Source: Burkholderiaceae bacterium | GTDB taxonomy: Bacteria; Pseudomonadota; Gammaproteobacteria; Burkholderiales; Burkholderiaceae_C | Reading direction: 5' to 3' | DNA length: 64,000 nt | Assembly: GCA_030695205.1 (NCBI GenBank) | Contig: JAUYTN010000021.1 | Coordinates: forward strand, 144,159 to 208,158 | Shown: one piece after another, positions 1-9,111 of the stretch | Layout of the letters: the number at the start of each line of letters is the position of its first letter | Numbering within the stretch: position 1 is the first letter of the stretch | Notes under the pieces: generated by a model | Database searches by the model: none | What the model saw: only the letters and a program-made list of their open reading frames with translations | Told to the model about the DNA's origin: nothing | Position numbers and translations under genes: made by a program

Positions 1-680
1 GCCGGTGGCAGGTCGCAGTACCAGTCGTAGAAGCTCATGCACACGCCGCCGATGAGCGACAGGTAGCGGCTGCCTGCGGCGTAGCTCACCATGCTCATGG
101 CCGGAATGGGGCTGAAACCAATGACCCGGTCCGCGCCGTGCTGCTTGATGGTGTACACGTTGGCGGCGGCAATCAGCTGGTTGACTTCGTCCCAGCTGCT
201 GCGCACAAAACCACCCATGCCGCGCACCTGCTGGTAGTCGCGCCGGGCTTCGGGGTTTTGCTGAATCAGGGCCCAGGCGTCCACCGGGGTTTTGCTGACC
301 TTGAGGGCAGCGCGCCAGCGCTCCAGCAGGCGTCCACGAACCATGGGGTACTTCACCCGGTTGGCGCTGTACAGGTACCAGCTGTAGCTGGCCCCACGGG
401 CGCAGCCACGGGGTTCGTGGTTGGGCATGTCCCAGCGGGTGCGGGGGTAGTCGGTTTGCTGGGTTTCCCAGGTGACGATGCCGCCTTTGACGTAAATCTT
501 CCAGCTGCAAGAGCCGGTGCAGTTCACCCCGTGGGTGCTGCGCACGATCTTGTCGTGGGCCCAGCGGTTGCGGTAGGCGTCTTCCCAGGTGCGGTCTTCG
601 GCATTGGTCTGCCCGTGGCCCCCCGAGAAGCTCTCGGTGGGGTGAGAGAAGTAGGTCAGCCGGTCAAGAAAATGGCTCAT
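1..680 (-). CDS. narG: Respiratory nitrate reductase alpha subunit, 5' part only
   Basis: The first 226 or so codons of NarG, the molybdenum subunit that reduces nitrate to nitrite on the cytoplasmic side of the membrane-bound NarGHI complex. The rest lies beyond the left edge of the window. The N-terminus [11 protein letters not shown] and the His/Cys motif [11 protein letters not shown] (ligands of the FS0 cluster) are typical of NarG, as is the following segment with WETQQTDYP. The start ATG lies 48 bp downstream of the narK2 stop, so narG probably belongs to the same transcript, with narHJI expected outside the window. No FNR box of standard form was found in the 48-bp gap. Confidence 0.95.
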   Translation of the reverse strand, partial: MSHFLDRLTYFSHPTESFSGGHGQTNAEDRTWEDAYRNRWAHDKIVRSTHGVNCTGSCSWKIYVKGGIVTWETQQTDYPRTRWDMPNHEPRGCARGASYSWYLYSANRVKYPMVRGRLLERWRAALKVSKTPVDAWALIQQNPEARRDYQQVRGMGGFVRSSWDEVNQLIAAANVYTIKQHGADRVIGFSPIPAMSMVSYAAGSRYLSLIGGVCMSFYDWYCDLPP

Positions 681-728
681 GTGCGTGGCTCCAGTGGCGT
701 GGGTACGGTCGATGTGTGGGGTGGGGTG

Positions 729-2399
729 TCAGGGGTTGCGGATCTCGGAACCTGCGCGCAGGTAGAACCACCAGTTCAGTACCAGGCACACGGCGTAGAA
801 GATGGCAAAGCCATACATGGCGATTTCGGGTGTGCCAGCCTTGATCTGCTGGCCAATCACCACCGGGGCAATGAAGGAGCCGTAGGCACCCACCGCCGAG
901 GTCCAGCCCAGCACGGGGCCGGCTTGCTGGCGGTCAAAAATGACGCCAATGGTGCGGAAGGTAGAACCGTTGCCAATGCCGCTGGCGGCAAACAGCACCA
1001 CAAACAGCACCATGAAGATCAGGAAATACTCTTCGGGCGTGGCCGACTTGTAGGCCAGCAGCATCACGTAGCCCACCGCGGCCGAGGCAAACACCATCAC
1101 CGCCGAAATGACCTGGGTGACGATGGAGCCACCCACCTTGTCCGAAATCCAGCCGCCAACCGGGCGAATCAGCGCGCCCACAAAGGGGCCGATCCAGGCG
1201 TAGGTCAGGGCCGATGGGGCATTGGGGTTTTTCAGCGTGTGGGTCATGAGGCCAGTGGCCGGGTCAATCACGTGCTGGAAGCCAAAGATCACGGTGATGG
1301 ACAGGGGCAGCGCCATCGAAAAGCCGATGAAGGAGCCGAAGGTCACGATGTACAGCGCGGTCATGGACCACGTGTGCTTGTTCGAGAAAATGGCGTACTG
1401 CTTGCCAATGTTGGCCTTCATTTCACCAAAGGCGGCCACTTTCATCAGCACCACGGTGGCCACGATGATCAGCGGCAGTGCCACCCACATGTTGAGCAGG
1501 CCCAGGCCGGTGGGGGCTGGCAAGTACAGGTACAGGCCAACCAGGCCGACGGCAGCGGTCAGCACCCACAGGTAAATGATCTTGGCAAACGCTGCCAGCG
1601 TGCCGCCGTAGTTGGGCGACAGGGGCATCAGGTTGTTCATGCCGAACCAGGCAGCAATGACCAGGGGCACCAGGATGGCGGCCCAGATGAAACCGGCGTT
1701 CTGGATGTAGGTGGCGGTGCCTGCCGTGATCTTGCCGAGGATCCAGCCCGAGTCCTTGATCAGCGTCATGGGCTCACCGGCGAGGGTGCCAAACACCGCA
1801 GCCGTCATGGCCAGGGGAATCAGCACCTGCATGGAGGTCACACCAAAGTTGCCCAGGCCGGCATTCAGGCCGAGTGCGGTGCCTTGCTGGCTCTTGGGGT
1901 AAAAGCCGCTGATGTTGGACATGGAGCAAGCGAAATTGCCGCCACCAATGCCCGACAAAAACGCGCAGAGCTGGAACACCCACAGTGGCGTGGTCTTGTC
2001 CTGCAGCGCAAAGCCTGTCATCACCGCTGGGATGATCAGCAGCGCGCTGGTCAGGAAAATGGTGTTGCGCCCGCCCGCCAGGCGGATGAAAAACGAGGCG
2101 GGAATGCGCAGCGTGGCACCCATCAGGCCAGCGATGGCTGTGAGTGTGAACAGGTCGGCCGGGGCGAACGGAAAGCCCAGGTTCAGCATCTGCACGGTGA
2201 TGATTCCCCACATCAGCCACACGGCAAAGCCGACCAGCAAGTTGGGGATGGAAATCCAGAGGTTGCGGGCGGCAATGCCTTTGCCGGTGCTGGCCCAAAA
2301 GCGCGCATCTTCGGGTTGCCACTCGGCAATGTCGGCCCCCGAGTAGGTGGTGGTTTTCGCCACAGGCGGGGGTGCCTGGCGAAGGGGTTTGGAACTCAT
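729..2399 (-). CDS. narK2: Nitrate/nitrite transporter, type II NarK
   Basis: Polytopic inner-membrane MFS protein (556 aa) of the nitrate/nitrite porter family, which moves nitrate in and nitrite out to serve NarG. The family signature is clear: a Gly/Asn/Ser-rich stretch with NFACSMSNIS followed by GLNAGLGNFG, and an arginine in the LRIPASFFIRL helix that matches the substrate-binding arginine region of E. coli NarK. The N-terminal WQPEDARFW is typical of type II members. I chose the ATG at 2399 (MSSKPLRQAP) because an AGGAG sits 8 nt upstream; the open frame continues upstream but looks non-coding. It is the last transporter before narG. Confidence 0.93.
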   Translation of the reverse strand: MSSKPLRQAPPPVAKTTTYSGADIAEWQPEDARFWASTGKGIAARNLWISIPNLLVGFAVWLMWGIITVQMLNLGFPFAPADLFTLTAIAGLMGATLRIPASFFIRLAGGRNTIFLTSALLIIPAVMTGFALQDKTTPLWVFQLCAFLSGIGGGNFACSMSNISGFYPKSQQGTALGLNAGLGNFGVTSMQVLIPLAMTAAVFGTLAGEPMTLIKDSGWILGKITAGTATYIQNAGFIWAAILVPLVIAAWFGMNNLMPLSPNYGGTLAAFAKIIYLWVLTAAVGLVGLYLYLPAPTGLGLLNMWVALPLIIVATVVLMKVAAFGEMKANIGKQYAIFSNKHTWSMTALYIVTFGSFIGFSMALPLSITVIFGFQHVIDPATGLMTHTLKNPNAPSALTYAWIGPFVGALIRPVGGWISDKVGGSIVTQVISAVMVFASAAVGYVMLLAYKSATPEEYFLIFMVLFVVLFAASGIGNGSTFRTIGVIFDRQQAGPVLGWTSAVGAYGSFIAPVVIGQQIKAGTPEIAMYGFAIFYAVCLVLNWWFYLRAGSEIRNP

Positions 2400-2653
2400 G
2401 AAGGGACTCCTGTCGGTGAGAAAAGCGGATCGGTCACGATGGGACAACTGTCCGGGAATGGGGGGGCGGTGAACATCCACCAGAGGAACATGTGCCGGGT
2501 TCCGTCCGAACGACTGAGCGGCTGCCGCCATCGGCCAAAAGAACTACCCAGGTGACCCGGTCCGTCACAAAGACAGGGTGCTGAGGGGCATCAAAGAAGC
2601 GGCGTTGACTTGTAAATAGATAGCAAACAATGACACCAATAAAGCGTAAAATG
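2400..2653. other. Intergenic region between two narK genes
   Basis: About 250 bp with no gene I can support. It contains the ribosome binding site of narK2 at its left end. At its right end is an AT-rich inverted repeat (see 2638-2662). I looked for TTGATNNNNATCAA-type FNR sites and found none with both halves. Confidence 0.6.
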
Positions 2654-2662
2654 CTATTTATT
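2638..2662 (-). terminator. AT-rich hairpin at the 3' end of narK1
   Basis: Read on the minus strand, arms AATAAA..GC and GC TTTATT flank a short loop, with a 2-nt bulge. The hairpin overlaps the narK1 stop codon (TAG). It has no GC-rich stem, so it may be a weak terminator, a processing site between the two transporter genes, or a repeat remnant. Confidence 0.3.
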
Positions 2663-3910
2663 ATGTAAATTCTCGCCCATCATTTCGGTCTTGCGCACAT
2701 CGGCCCAGTACATCCAGATGAGGCTCAGCCAGACCAGTGCGTACAGCAGCATGAAGGCGCTGGAGCGAATGCCCGTCCAGTCCATGAGCACGCCAAACAT
2801 GATGGGCAGCACAAACCCACCCAGCCCCCCGGCCATGCCCACCAGGCCGCTGACTGCGCCCAGGTTGTCGGGGTGGTTCTGGCTGATGTACTTGAACACG
2901 CTGGCTCGGCCAAACGCCCAGGCAATCCCCAGCACCGACAGCAGGGCCGTGAAGACGTACACGTTCAGCCGCCACTCAAAGGTCTGCGGGCCGTGTGTGG
3001 TGTGGATGGTGAAGCTGGTGGGTGGGTATGACAGCACAAACAGGCACACCCAGCTGACCCACAGCACGCCCCAGGTCACGGGGTGGGGGCCGTAGCGGTC
3101 GGCCAGCCAGCCCCCCAGCCCCCGGGCCAGCCCGCCGGGCAGGGCAAAAAAGGCTGCCATGAGGGCGGCGGTGCGGATGTTCATGCCGTACTCGCCCACG
3201 TAGTACTGCACCAGCCACAGGGCCAGGCCCACAAAGCCACCAAACACCACCGCGTAGTACTGGCAGTAGCGCAGCACCTGGGGCTGGCGCAGCAGGCGCA
3301 GCTGGTCCAGCAGCCGGGTGGGGGGCGCTGCAGTGCGGGTGGGTTGCTCATGGCTGCTCCACCAAAACACCACAGCCACCAGCAGGATGAGGACGGCGTA
3401 CACCTGGGGCACCACCTGCCAGCCAAAGGCCACCACCAGGGTGGGGGCCACCAGTTGGTTCAGCGCTGCCCCCACGTTGCCAGAGCCGTAAACACCCATG
3501 GCCATGCCCTGCTGGCCCTGTGCAAACCACCGCGCCACGTAGGGAATGCCGACGGCAAAAGCGCCGCCTGCCAGCCCGACAAACAGGCCGGCCAGCAGCA
3601 ACTGCCAATACTGCGTGGCCAGCGACAGCAGCCAGATGCCGGGTGCACACACCAGCAGCAGTACCGTCATGGTGGAGCGTCCTCCCCAGCGCTCGCTCCA
3701 GATGCCCAATGGCGCACGGACCAAGGCACCAGCCAGGATGGGCGTGGCCATCAACAGGCCAAAGCGGGTGTCGGAAAGGTTCAGGGCGTCGCGAATGGGC
3801 AGGCCAATGACCCCAAACATCATCCATGCCATGAAGCAAACGGTAAACGCCAGGGTGCTGGCCAGCAAACTGGACCAGGCCTGGCGTTGGTGCCTCAGGT
3901 CGTTGGGCAT
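2654..3910 (-). CDS. narK1: Nitrate transporter, type I NarK (probable nitrate/proton symporter)
   Basis: A 418-aa MFS protein with 12 predicted membrane helices. The N-terminal block STLAFTVCFMAWMMF followed by LSDTRFGLL is characteristic of type I NarK proteins, which in studied denitrifiers act as nitrate/proton symporters. It lies between two other NarK-family genes in the same direction, 63 bp downstream of the one at 3974-5620. Having both type I and type II carriers matches the paired narK1-narK2 arrangement known from other Betaproteobacteria and Paracoccus. Substrate is inferred from family and context. Confidence 0.85.
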   Translation of the reverse strand: MPNDLRHQRQAWSSLLASTLAFTVCFMAWMMFGVIGLPIRDALNLSDTRFGLLMATPILAGALVRAPLGIWSERWGGRSTMTVLLLVCAPGIWLLSLATQYWQLLLAGLFVGLAGGAFAVGIPYVARWFAQGQQGMAMGVYGSGNVGAALNQLVAPTLVVAFGWQVVPQVYAVLILLVAVVFWWSSHEQPTRTAAPPTRLLDQLRLLRQPQVLRYCQYYAVVFGGFVGLALWLVQYYVGEYGMNIRTAALMAAFFALPGGLARGLGGWLADRYGPHPVTWGVLWVSWVCLFVLSYPPTSFTIHTTHGPQTFEWRLNVYVFTALLSVLGIAWAFGRASVFKYISQNHPDNLGAVSGLVGMAGGLGGFVLPIMFGVLMDWTGIRSSAFMLLYALVWLSLIWMYWADVRKTEMMGENLHNK

Positions 3911-3973
3911 GGCAGGGGCAGGGTGTGCCGCTGTGGGGCTGCAACCGTTGCCCGGGCCATGCCCTGTGGGCCT

Positions 3974-5620
3974 TCAGCGCTGCGCGGCAGCGGGTGGAGG
4001 GTCAAAGCGCTTGACGGCGGCACGCAGCTCGTCGAGGTTGTTGAAGCGGGCGGTGAGCACCAGGCCCTCGCCTTTTTCCAGCAACTCCACCTTGCCGCTG
4101 CCGGCAAACAGCTGGCTCAGGCGGGCTTCGGTGTCTTTTTTGTCCTTGGCCTCACGGGCAATGGCTTCGTCCACCGACGACACCATGTACTCGTCGCCAA
4201 AGCCACCCTCTGGCTCCTTGAGCCACAGCAGACAAGCCACCCAGCTGATGAATGCACCTGCGGCGATGATGAAGAAGAAGTCAGATGGCTCCACGTACAT
4301 GAACAGCAGCAGGTAAAACACCGCGCCCACGTTGCCATAGGCACCGGCCATGCCGGAGATTTGCCCGGTCAGGCGCCGCTTGATGGAGGGGATGATGCCG
4401 AAGGTGGCACCTTCGGAACCCTGCACAAAAAACGAGCAGGCAATGGTCACAGCCACCGCCACGATGAGCGGCCAATTGCTGTTCATCAGGCCCATCAGCG
4501 CAAAGCCAATGGCGATGCCCAGCATGTAGGTCAACATCACGAAGCGGCGGTTACCGAAGCGGTCGGACACCAGGCCACCCATGGGGCGGGCAAAGAGGTT
4601 CACAAACGCAAAGGACGAAGCCACCAGACCCGCAGCAGCGGCGGTGAGGCCCCAGGTCTGCTCGAAGAACATGGGCAGCATGGAGACCACGGCCAGCTCG
4701 GCCCCGAAGTTGGCAAAGTAGGTGGTGTTGAGGGCAGCCACCGATTTGAAGGGGTAGCGGTCGTCCTTGGGCACGCCCTTTTTCAGGATGGGCAGGTTGA
4801 CCCGCAGAATTTGGACCAGCTGGTACACGATCACCACCGCAATCGAGGCGTAGCAGATCCAGGCGGTCAGGGGGTCAATGAAGCCAGTGCGCTCGACGCG
4901 CCACACCAGCACCGACAAAATGCCCACCAGCGGGATGGTGAATAGCAGCAGCAGCACCAGGTCGCCGTAGGTGGACACCTCAAGTGCCGCGGCCTTGCGG
5001 GGCTTTTTGTGGGTGTCAGCCGTTGGGCCGTCGGTGATGGCAAACCAGTAAAAAATGCCGTACGCGCCCATGACCACACCGGAGGTGGCCACGGCCAAGC
5101 GCCAGCCTTCAGGCCCGCCGAACATGGTCAGGGCAATGGTGGGCAGGGTCATGGCAGCCGCTGCCGAGCCAAAGTTGCCCCAGCCCGCGTAGAAGCCTTC
5201 GGCAAAGCCGATGTCACGCGGCTTGAACCACAGCGCCGTCATGTGGATACCGACCACAAAGCTGGCCCCCACCGAGCTGAGCACCAGGCGAGAGACGAAC
5301 AACTGTTCCTTGGTGTTGCCAAACGCAAAGAACAGCGTGGGTATGGCCATGGTCACCATCAGGATGGAGAACACCCGGCGCGGGCCAAAGCGGTCCAGCG
5401 CCATGCCCACCAGAATGCGGGCCGGAATGGTCAGGGCCACGTTCGCAATGGCGAACAGCCGCAAATCGTCCTTGGTCAGCCAGTTGGCCGTCTTGAGGAT
5501 GGACGAGGCCAGCGGGGCCATGTTGAACCACACGTAAAAACAGATGAAAAAGGCAATCCACGTCAGGTGGAGCGCCTTGATTTCCCGGTTCTTGTACCGG
5601 AATAGGTCACTGACTTGCAT
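3974..5620 (-). CDS. Third NarK-family MFS transporter with soluble C-terminal tail
   Basis: A 548-aa protein with about 12 membrane helices and a roughly 90-residue hydrophilic C-terminus (from DEYMVSSVDEAIAREA to the end) that is absent from the two other transporters here. Helix 1 (LHLTWIAFFICFYVWFNMAP) and DRFGPRRVFS resemble nitrate/nitrite porters. The tail ends in a compact segment (GKVELLEKGEGLVLTARF) that could be a small regulatory fold. Start ATG at 5620 follows AAGG at a suitable distance. Gene order (after narXL and usp, before narK1, narK2 and narG) ties it to nitrate respiration. Whether it carries nitrate, nitrite or both cannot be told from sequence. Confidence 0.8.
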   Translation of the reverse strand: MQVSDLFRYKNREIKALHLTWIAFFICFYVWFNMAPLASSILKTANWLTKDDLRLFAIANVALTIPARILVGMALDRFGPRRVFSILMVTMAIPTLFFAFGNTKEQLFVSRLVLSSVGASFVVGIHMTALWFKPRDIGFAEGFYAGWGNFGSAAAAMTLPTIALTMFGGPEGWRLAVATSGVVMGAYGIFYWFAITDGPTADTHKKPRKAAALEVSTYGDLVLLLLFTIPLVGILSVLVWRVERTGFIDPLTAWICYASIAVVIVYQLVQILRVNLPILKKGVPKDDRYPFKSVAALNTTYFANFGAELAVVSMLPMFFEQTWGLTAAAAGLVASSFAFVNLFARPMGGLVSDRFGNRRFVMLTYMLGIAIGFALMGLMNSNWPLIVAVAVTIACSFFVQGSEGATFGIIPSIKRRLTGQISGMAGAYGNVGAVFYLLLFMYVEPSDFFFIIAAGAFISWVACLLWLKEPEGGFGDEYMVSSVDEAIAREAKDKKDTEARLSQLFAGSGKVELLEKGEGLVLTARFNNLDELRAAVKRFDPPPAAAQR

Positions 5621-5695
5621 GATGAACCTTGAGCGGTGATGAAGATGAAAAGGGTGGGCCCGGACGTGCCGGGCGGGACCGTTGGTGGCGTGGGT

Positions 5696-6160
5696 TTACT
5701 CGCCGTGGGTGGGGACAATCAGCAGCGGGCACTGCACACGCCGCGCCAGAAACGCGCTGACCGAGCCAAACGTCATGTGGTCGAACTCCTCCACCAGCGC
5801 GTCCAGGCTGCGGGTGATGAAGTTGCCATCGGGCTTGTACGAGTGGCGGGCCATGACGAGCACGTCGGGCTTGCGCTCCATCGTGGCGCGCAGAATCATC
5901 TTGCGGGCGTCGCCCTCGGCCACCAGCACCCTGGCGGTGAAGCCCATGGCCACCAGTTCGGCTGCAGCTGCCTCTGCCCCAGCCTTTTGCTCGTGGTACT
6001 GGGTGTTAAACATGTCGTCACCGGCGCTGGTGCTGCTGCCAGGCTCTTCAATGACCGAAATGAGGGTGACGGTGGGATTGGCGTGCGCAAACATTTGCTT
6101 GACTGCATTGAGCGCGATCCGCGAGTTGCGGGAATGGTCATAGGCCAACATGATGTCCAT
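5696..6160 (-). CDS. Universal stress protein, UspA family
   Basis: A 154-aa cytoplasmic protein. It begins MDIMLAYDHSRNSRIAL, a Usp nucleotide-binding opening, and ends with the glycine/serine loop GSVSAFLARRVQCPLLIVP that in the family contacts ATP phosphates. I chose the ATG at 6160, preceded by GGAG at 7 nt; the longer frame upstream has no Usp character. It sits between narL and the transporter genes. Usp genes are commonly embedded in anaerobic respiration loci, so a role in survival under oxygen limitation is plausible but inferred. Confidence 0.88.
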   Translation of the reverse strand: MDIMLAYDHSRNSRIALNAVKQMFAHANPTVTLISVIEEPGSSTSAGDDMFNTQYHEQKAGAEAAAAELVAMGFTARVLVAEGDARKMILRATMERKPDVLVMARHSYKPDGNFITRSLDALVEEFDHMTFGSVSAFLARRVQCPLLIVPTHGE

Positions 6161-6391
6161 GGGAGTTCTCCGGTAGGTGCAATGCGGCCCTGGCAACAAG
6201 ACCTTGTTTGAACCAGGGTTTACCGGAGGACTGTGATCCGCCCACGCGCAAATGAACATCCCTCTCTCGAACGCTGGCGCATTCCGGTGGGATGAGGTGA
6301 CTGGGCTGGCCATGCTCCCAAAGAACTATGCCGCCCAGGCGCGCGCGGCACGTTGGGGGTGGCCGGGGGCGACTGTTCGCCGCCTGGTCTC
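6161..6391. promoter_or_regulatory. narL-usp intergenic region, likely promoter for the usp-narK-narG genes
   Basis: A 231-bp gap on a strand where most genes are tightly packed, so a promoter for usp and the nar transport/reductase genes is expected here. I could not identify a convincing -10/-35, FNR box or paired NarL heptamers by eye. Only the usp ribosome binding site at its left edge is clear. Confidence 0.3.
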
Positions 6392-7174
6392 TCAGGCGGG
6401 TGGTTGCAAGCCGTGGTTCACCGCCAGCACCGCCGCCTGCACCCGCGAGGTGAGGTTGAGCTTGCGCAGGATGTGCTGCACATGGATCTTGACCGTGGTC
6501 TCGGCAATGTCGAGTGCGCGGGCAATCAGCTTGTTGCTGTCGCCCCGGGCAATCAGCGTCAGGATTTCACGCTCTCGTGTGGATAGCAGACCCAAGGGGT
6601 GGGGGTCGATGTCGACGGGGGCTGGCGCCGCAGTGTCGCTGCCGGGGCCTATGGATGCGGCAGCGCTGGCGGTTGCTGTCGAGCCAGGGATGGCGGTGGT
6701 GGTCGCTGCGCCAGACGGGTCGGCGCGCTGGTTGCGAAACGCCCGCAGCAGCTTGTTCATCATGTCGGGGCTGATGATGGACTCCCCGTCCAGCACCTTG
6801 ACGATGGCATCACACAGCTGCTCGGATTCCACGGTCTTGAGCAGGTAGCCATCGGCACCGGCGCGCAGGGCGGCCGACAGGTCGTTTTCGTCCTCGCTCA
6901 CCGTCAGCATGAGCACCCGGCAGCCGGGTGCGGCGTCTTTCAGGGAGGGAATGGCCTCTATGCCGCGTACCCCCGGCAGGTGGTTGTCCAGCAGGATGAG
7001 GTCGGGTGCCCGCTGGGCCACGCAGCGCAGGGCTTCGCCCACGTCGCTGGCCTCGCAGGCCACCTCGAAACGCTCGTCCTGGGTCAGCAGCGACTTCAGC
7101 CCCCGGCGAAACAGGGAGTGGTCATCGACGATGAGCAGCCGAATGCGGCGGGCGGTGGGGGTGTCGGTGGTCAT
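6392..7174 (-). CDS. narL: Nitrate/nitrite response regulator NarL
   Basis: A 260-aa two-component regulator. The receiver domain (about 10-130) has the acidic pair VDDHS and a phospho-acceptor Asp near residue 63 in LILLDNHLPG. A long Ala/Pro/Thr-rich linker (about 155-190) leads to a LuxR-type helix-turn-helix (about 196-243, LSTREREILTLIARG). Its ATG overlaps the narX stop by 4 nt (ATGA), so kinase and regulator are translationally coupled. NarL proteins bind heptamer sites and activate nitrate reductase and NarK genes, which lie directly downstream. The unusually long linker is the only odd point. Confidence 0.93.
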   Translation of the reverse strand: MTTDTPTARRIRLLIVDDHSLFRRGLKSLLTQDERFEVACEASDVGEALRCVAQRAPDLILLDNHLPGVRGIEAIPSLKDAAPGCRVLMLTVSEDENDLSAALRAGADGYLLKTVESEQLCDAIVKVLDGESIISPDMMNKLLRAFRNQRADPSGAATTTAIPGSTATASAAASIGPGSDTAAPAPVDIDPHPLGLLSTREREILTLIARGDSNKLIARALDIAETTVKIHVQHILRKLNLTSRVQAAVLAVNHGLQPPA

Positions 7175-9063
7175 GGCGTGGGGTTGTCGGTGGAGGTGAC
7201 CGGGTGAGGTGGCACGGTGAGTGTGACGGTGGTGCCCGAGCCCACGGTGGAGGTCACGCTGACCTGGGCACCAATGCGGGCGGCGCGCTCGTGCATGATT
7301 TTCATGCCCACATGTGTTTCGCCCAGCTGGCGCTCGGTGTCAAAGCCCTGGCCGTTGTCGATGACGGCAAAGCGCCACTCTTTGCCTTTGGCAACTTCCA
7401 GGCCCACATGGCTTGCGTGGGCGTGTTTGCGCACGTTGGACAGGGCTTCTTGCAGCACGTGCAGCACCTGTATTTGCACATCGGCGGGCAAAGGCAGGCC
7501 TTCGCCGCTGATGTGCAAGCGGGTGGGCAGGCTGGTCTGGTGCTCGAATTTCTGCAGGGTTTCGCGCAGCGCTGCCTCGATGTCGCCGGTATTGGTGCGG
7601 GTGCGAAAGTGCACCAGCAGCTCGCGCACATCGCCAATGCATTCGCGCAGGCCGGTGTCGAGCTCGTCCAGGCTGGTCTGTACGTGTTCGGCCTGCTGCC
7701 TGGTGACCGCGGTGCGCAGCAGCTGGGCCTGGATTTTCAAAAACGCCAGCGACTGGGCAATGGAGTCGTGCAGTTCGCGCGCAATCAGCGCGCGCTCTTC
7801 GCTCACAGCTGCCTCGCGCTCCAGGGCTGCTGCGCGCAGGCTCTCCAGTGAGCTGGCGAGGTGGCTGGCCAGGGCGTCGAGCAGCTCGGCTTCGTCGGCG
7901 CTGAGGGTGGCGGGCTGGCGAAAAAACAGATCGATTTCGCCCAGCATGCGCTGCTGCAGCCGCACAGGAACACTGACCATGCTCTGAAACCCGGCTTTCG
8001 CGCAGCGCTGCAGTGGTGCAGCCTCCAGGGAGTGGATGGGTATCACCCGGGTGCGGGCGTCGGGCTGCAGGTTGCCGCAGGCACATGCACCTGCCAGCAC
8101 GCTGCGTTCTTCTTCTTGCATCTCGGGGGGGAAGCAGTCAGAGGCCAGCATCAGGTAGCGCTGGCTGGCCTCGTCGGACCACCGCACGGCCACCGCGTCC
8201 GCCTTCATGACCTGGCGCACCCGCTGCGAAAAGCCTTTGGAGAGTTCTTCAATGGTGTTGGCGCTGGCCAAAAAGGCGCTTACCTCGTAGAGCGCCTCCA
8301 GCCGGGCACGTTGGGCCTCGATGCGCCGTGTTTTGTTGGCCACCTGGATTTCCAGCTTGCCGTAGAGCGACTGCAGCGTGGCCGCCATCCGGTTGAAGCC
8401 AGCGGCCACCTGGCCAAATTCGTCCTGGGTGTCCACATCCACCCGCACTGCAAAGTCGCCCGACTCCAGCTGCTGCAGGCCTTGGCGCAGGTGGCCCAGC
8501 GGGTTGATGACGTAGAGGTAGCCGGTGTAGAGCATGATGACGGCGCCACCCACGGCCAGCGCCATCATCACGAACTGGAACAGGTTGAGGATGGCGGTGA
8601 GACCAGACAGCTGCTTTTCGATGGACAGCACCAGCCGGTCTATGGCCTCCACAAAGGCGTCGGCAGCTCGCAGCACCTCTTCGGCGCCGGGGCCGTCCTG
8701 CAGGCGCCACTGGCTGCGTTGGTTTTGCCAGATGGCCTCTACGTCTGCAAATTCGCGCCGCACCGCCTCGTCCCAGGGCACAAACAGCGGGCGGCTGGCA
8801 TCGCCCTGGCGCAGCACCCGCAGGCTGGCGTCAAACTGCGCCACCAGCTGCTCCACCTCGGCGGGGCTGGCATGGGCCTGCACCGAGCTGGCCAGCCGCC
8901 AGGTTTGCATGCGCATGCGGCCGGCTTCGTTGACGGCCGCCGCTCCGCCCTCCAGCTGCCAGGTGACCCACAGCGTCAGCCCGATGGACGCCAGTGCCAC
9001 CAGCAGCAGCCCGGCGCCGATGCGCATCAGCTTGGTGGAGAGAGAGGTGGTGAATCCGAACAT
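7171..9063 (-). CDS. narX: Nitrate/nitrite sensor histidine kinase NarX
   Basis: A 630-aa membrane sensor kinase. TM1 lies at about 14-35, followed at 45-60 by a P-box-like NEAGRMRMQTWRLASS, the nitrate-contacting element of NarX/NarQ. TM2 is at about 158-186, then HAMP (about 187-240), a cysteine-containing GAF-like module (about 255-405), a HisKA_3 domain with the phospho-acceptor His432 in IARELHDSIAQS, and a HATPase domain with DNGQGFD. The frame is open far upstream, but the domain order begins at the ATG at 9063. It is divergent from the HD hydrolase gene, with only 48 bp between the two starts. Confidence 0.92.
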   Translation of the reverse strand: MFGFTTSLSTKLMRIGAGLLLVALASIGLTLWVTWQLEGGAAAVNEAGRMRMQTWRLASSVQAHASPAEVEQLVAQFDASLRVLRQGDASRPLFVPWDEAVRREFADVEAIWQNQRSQWRLQDGPGAEEVLRAADAFVEAIDRLVLSIEKQLSGLTAILNLFQFVMMALAVGGAVIMLYTGYLYVINPLGHLRQGLQQLESGDFAVRVDVDTQDEFGQVAAGFNRMAATLQSLYGKLEIQVANKTRRIEAQRARLEALYEVSAFLASANTIEELSKGFSQRVRQVMKADAVAVRWSDEASQRYLMLASDCFPPEMQEEERSVLAGACACGNLQPDARTRVIPIHSLEAAPLQRCAKAGFQSMVSVPVRLQQRMLGEIDLFFRQPATLSADEAELLDALASHLASSLESLRAAALEREAAVSEERALIARELHDSIAQSLAFLKIQAQLLRTAVTRQQAEHVQTSLDELDTGLRECIGDVRELLVHFRTRTNTGDIEAALRETLQKFEHQTSLPTRLHISGEGLPLPADVQIQVLHVLQEALSNVRKHAHASHVGLEVAKGKEWRFAVIDNGQGFDTERQLGETHVGMKIMHERAARIGAQVSVTSTVGSGTTVTLTVPPHPVTSTDNPTP

Positions 9064-9111
9064 GGGGCCCGAGGTTACCGGGGTTTTGCCCGCGTGGCGA
9101 CAATTGGCGGC

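Noticed and set aside
138..2555. Long plus-strand open frame of about 800 codons
   Set aside because: It lies opposite narG and narK2, is His/Gly/Gln-rich and has no domain. It is a shadow of high-GC coding sequence, as are similar frames at 3083-4945, 19347-20825, 25331-27169 and 35617-38139.
1..6391. FNR boxes and NarL heptamers in the nar region
   Set aside because: Only half-sites were found; none had both halves of TTGAT-N4-ATCAA. A weight-matrix scan would be needed.
7861..9111. Upstream extension of the HD hydrolase reading frame across narX
   Set aside because: The HD fold begins at the ATG at 9112, and the upstream part is the reverse frame of narX.
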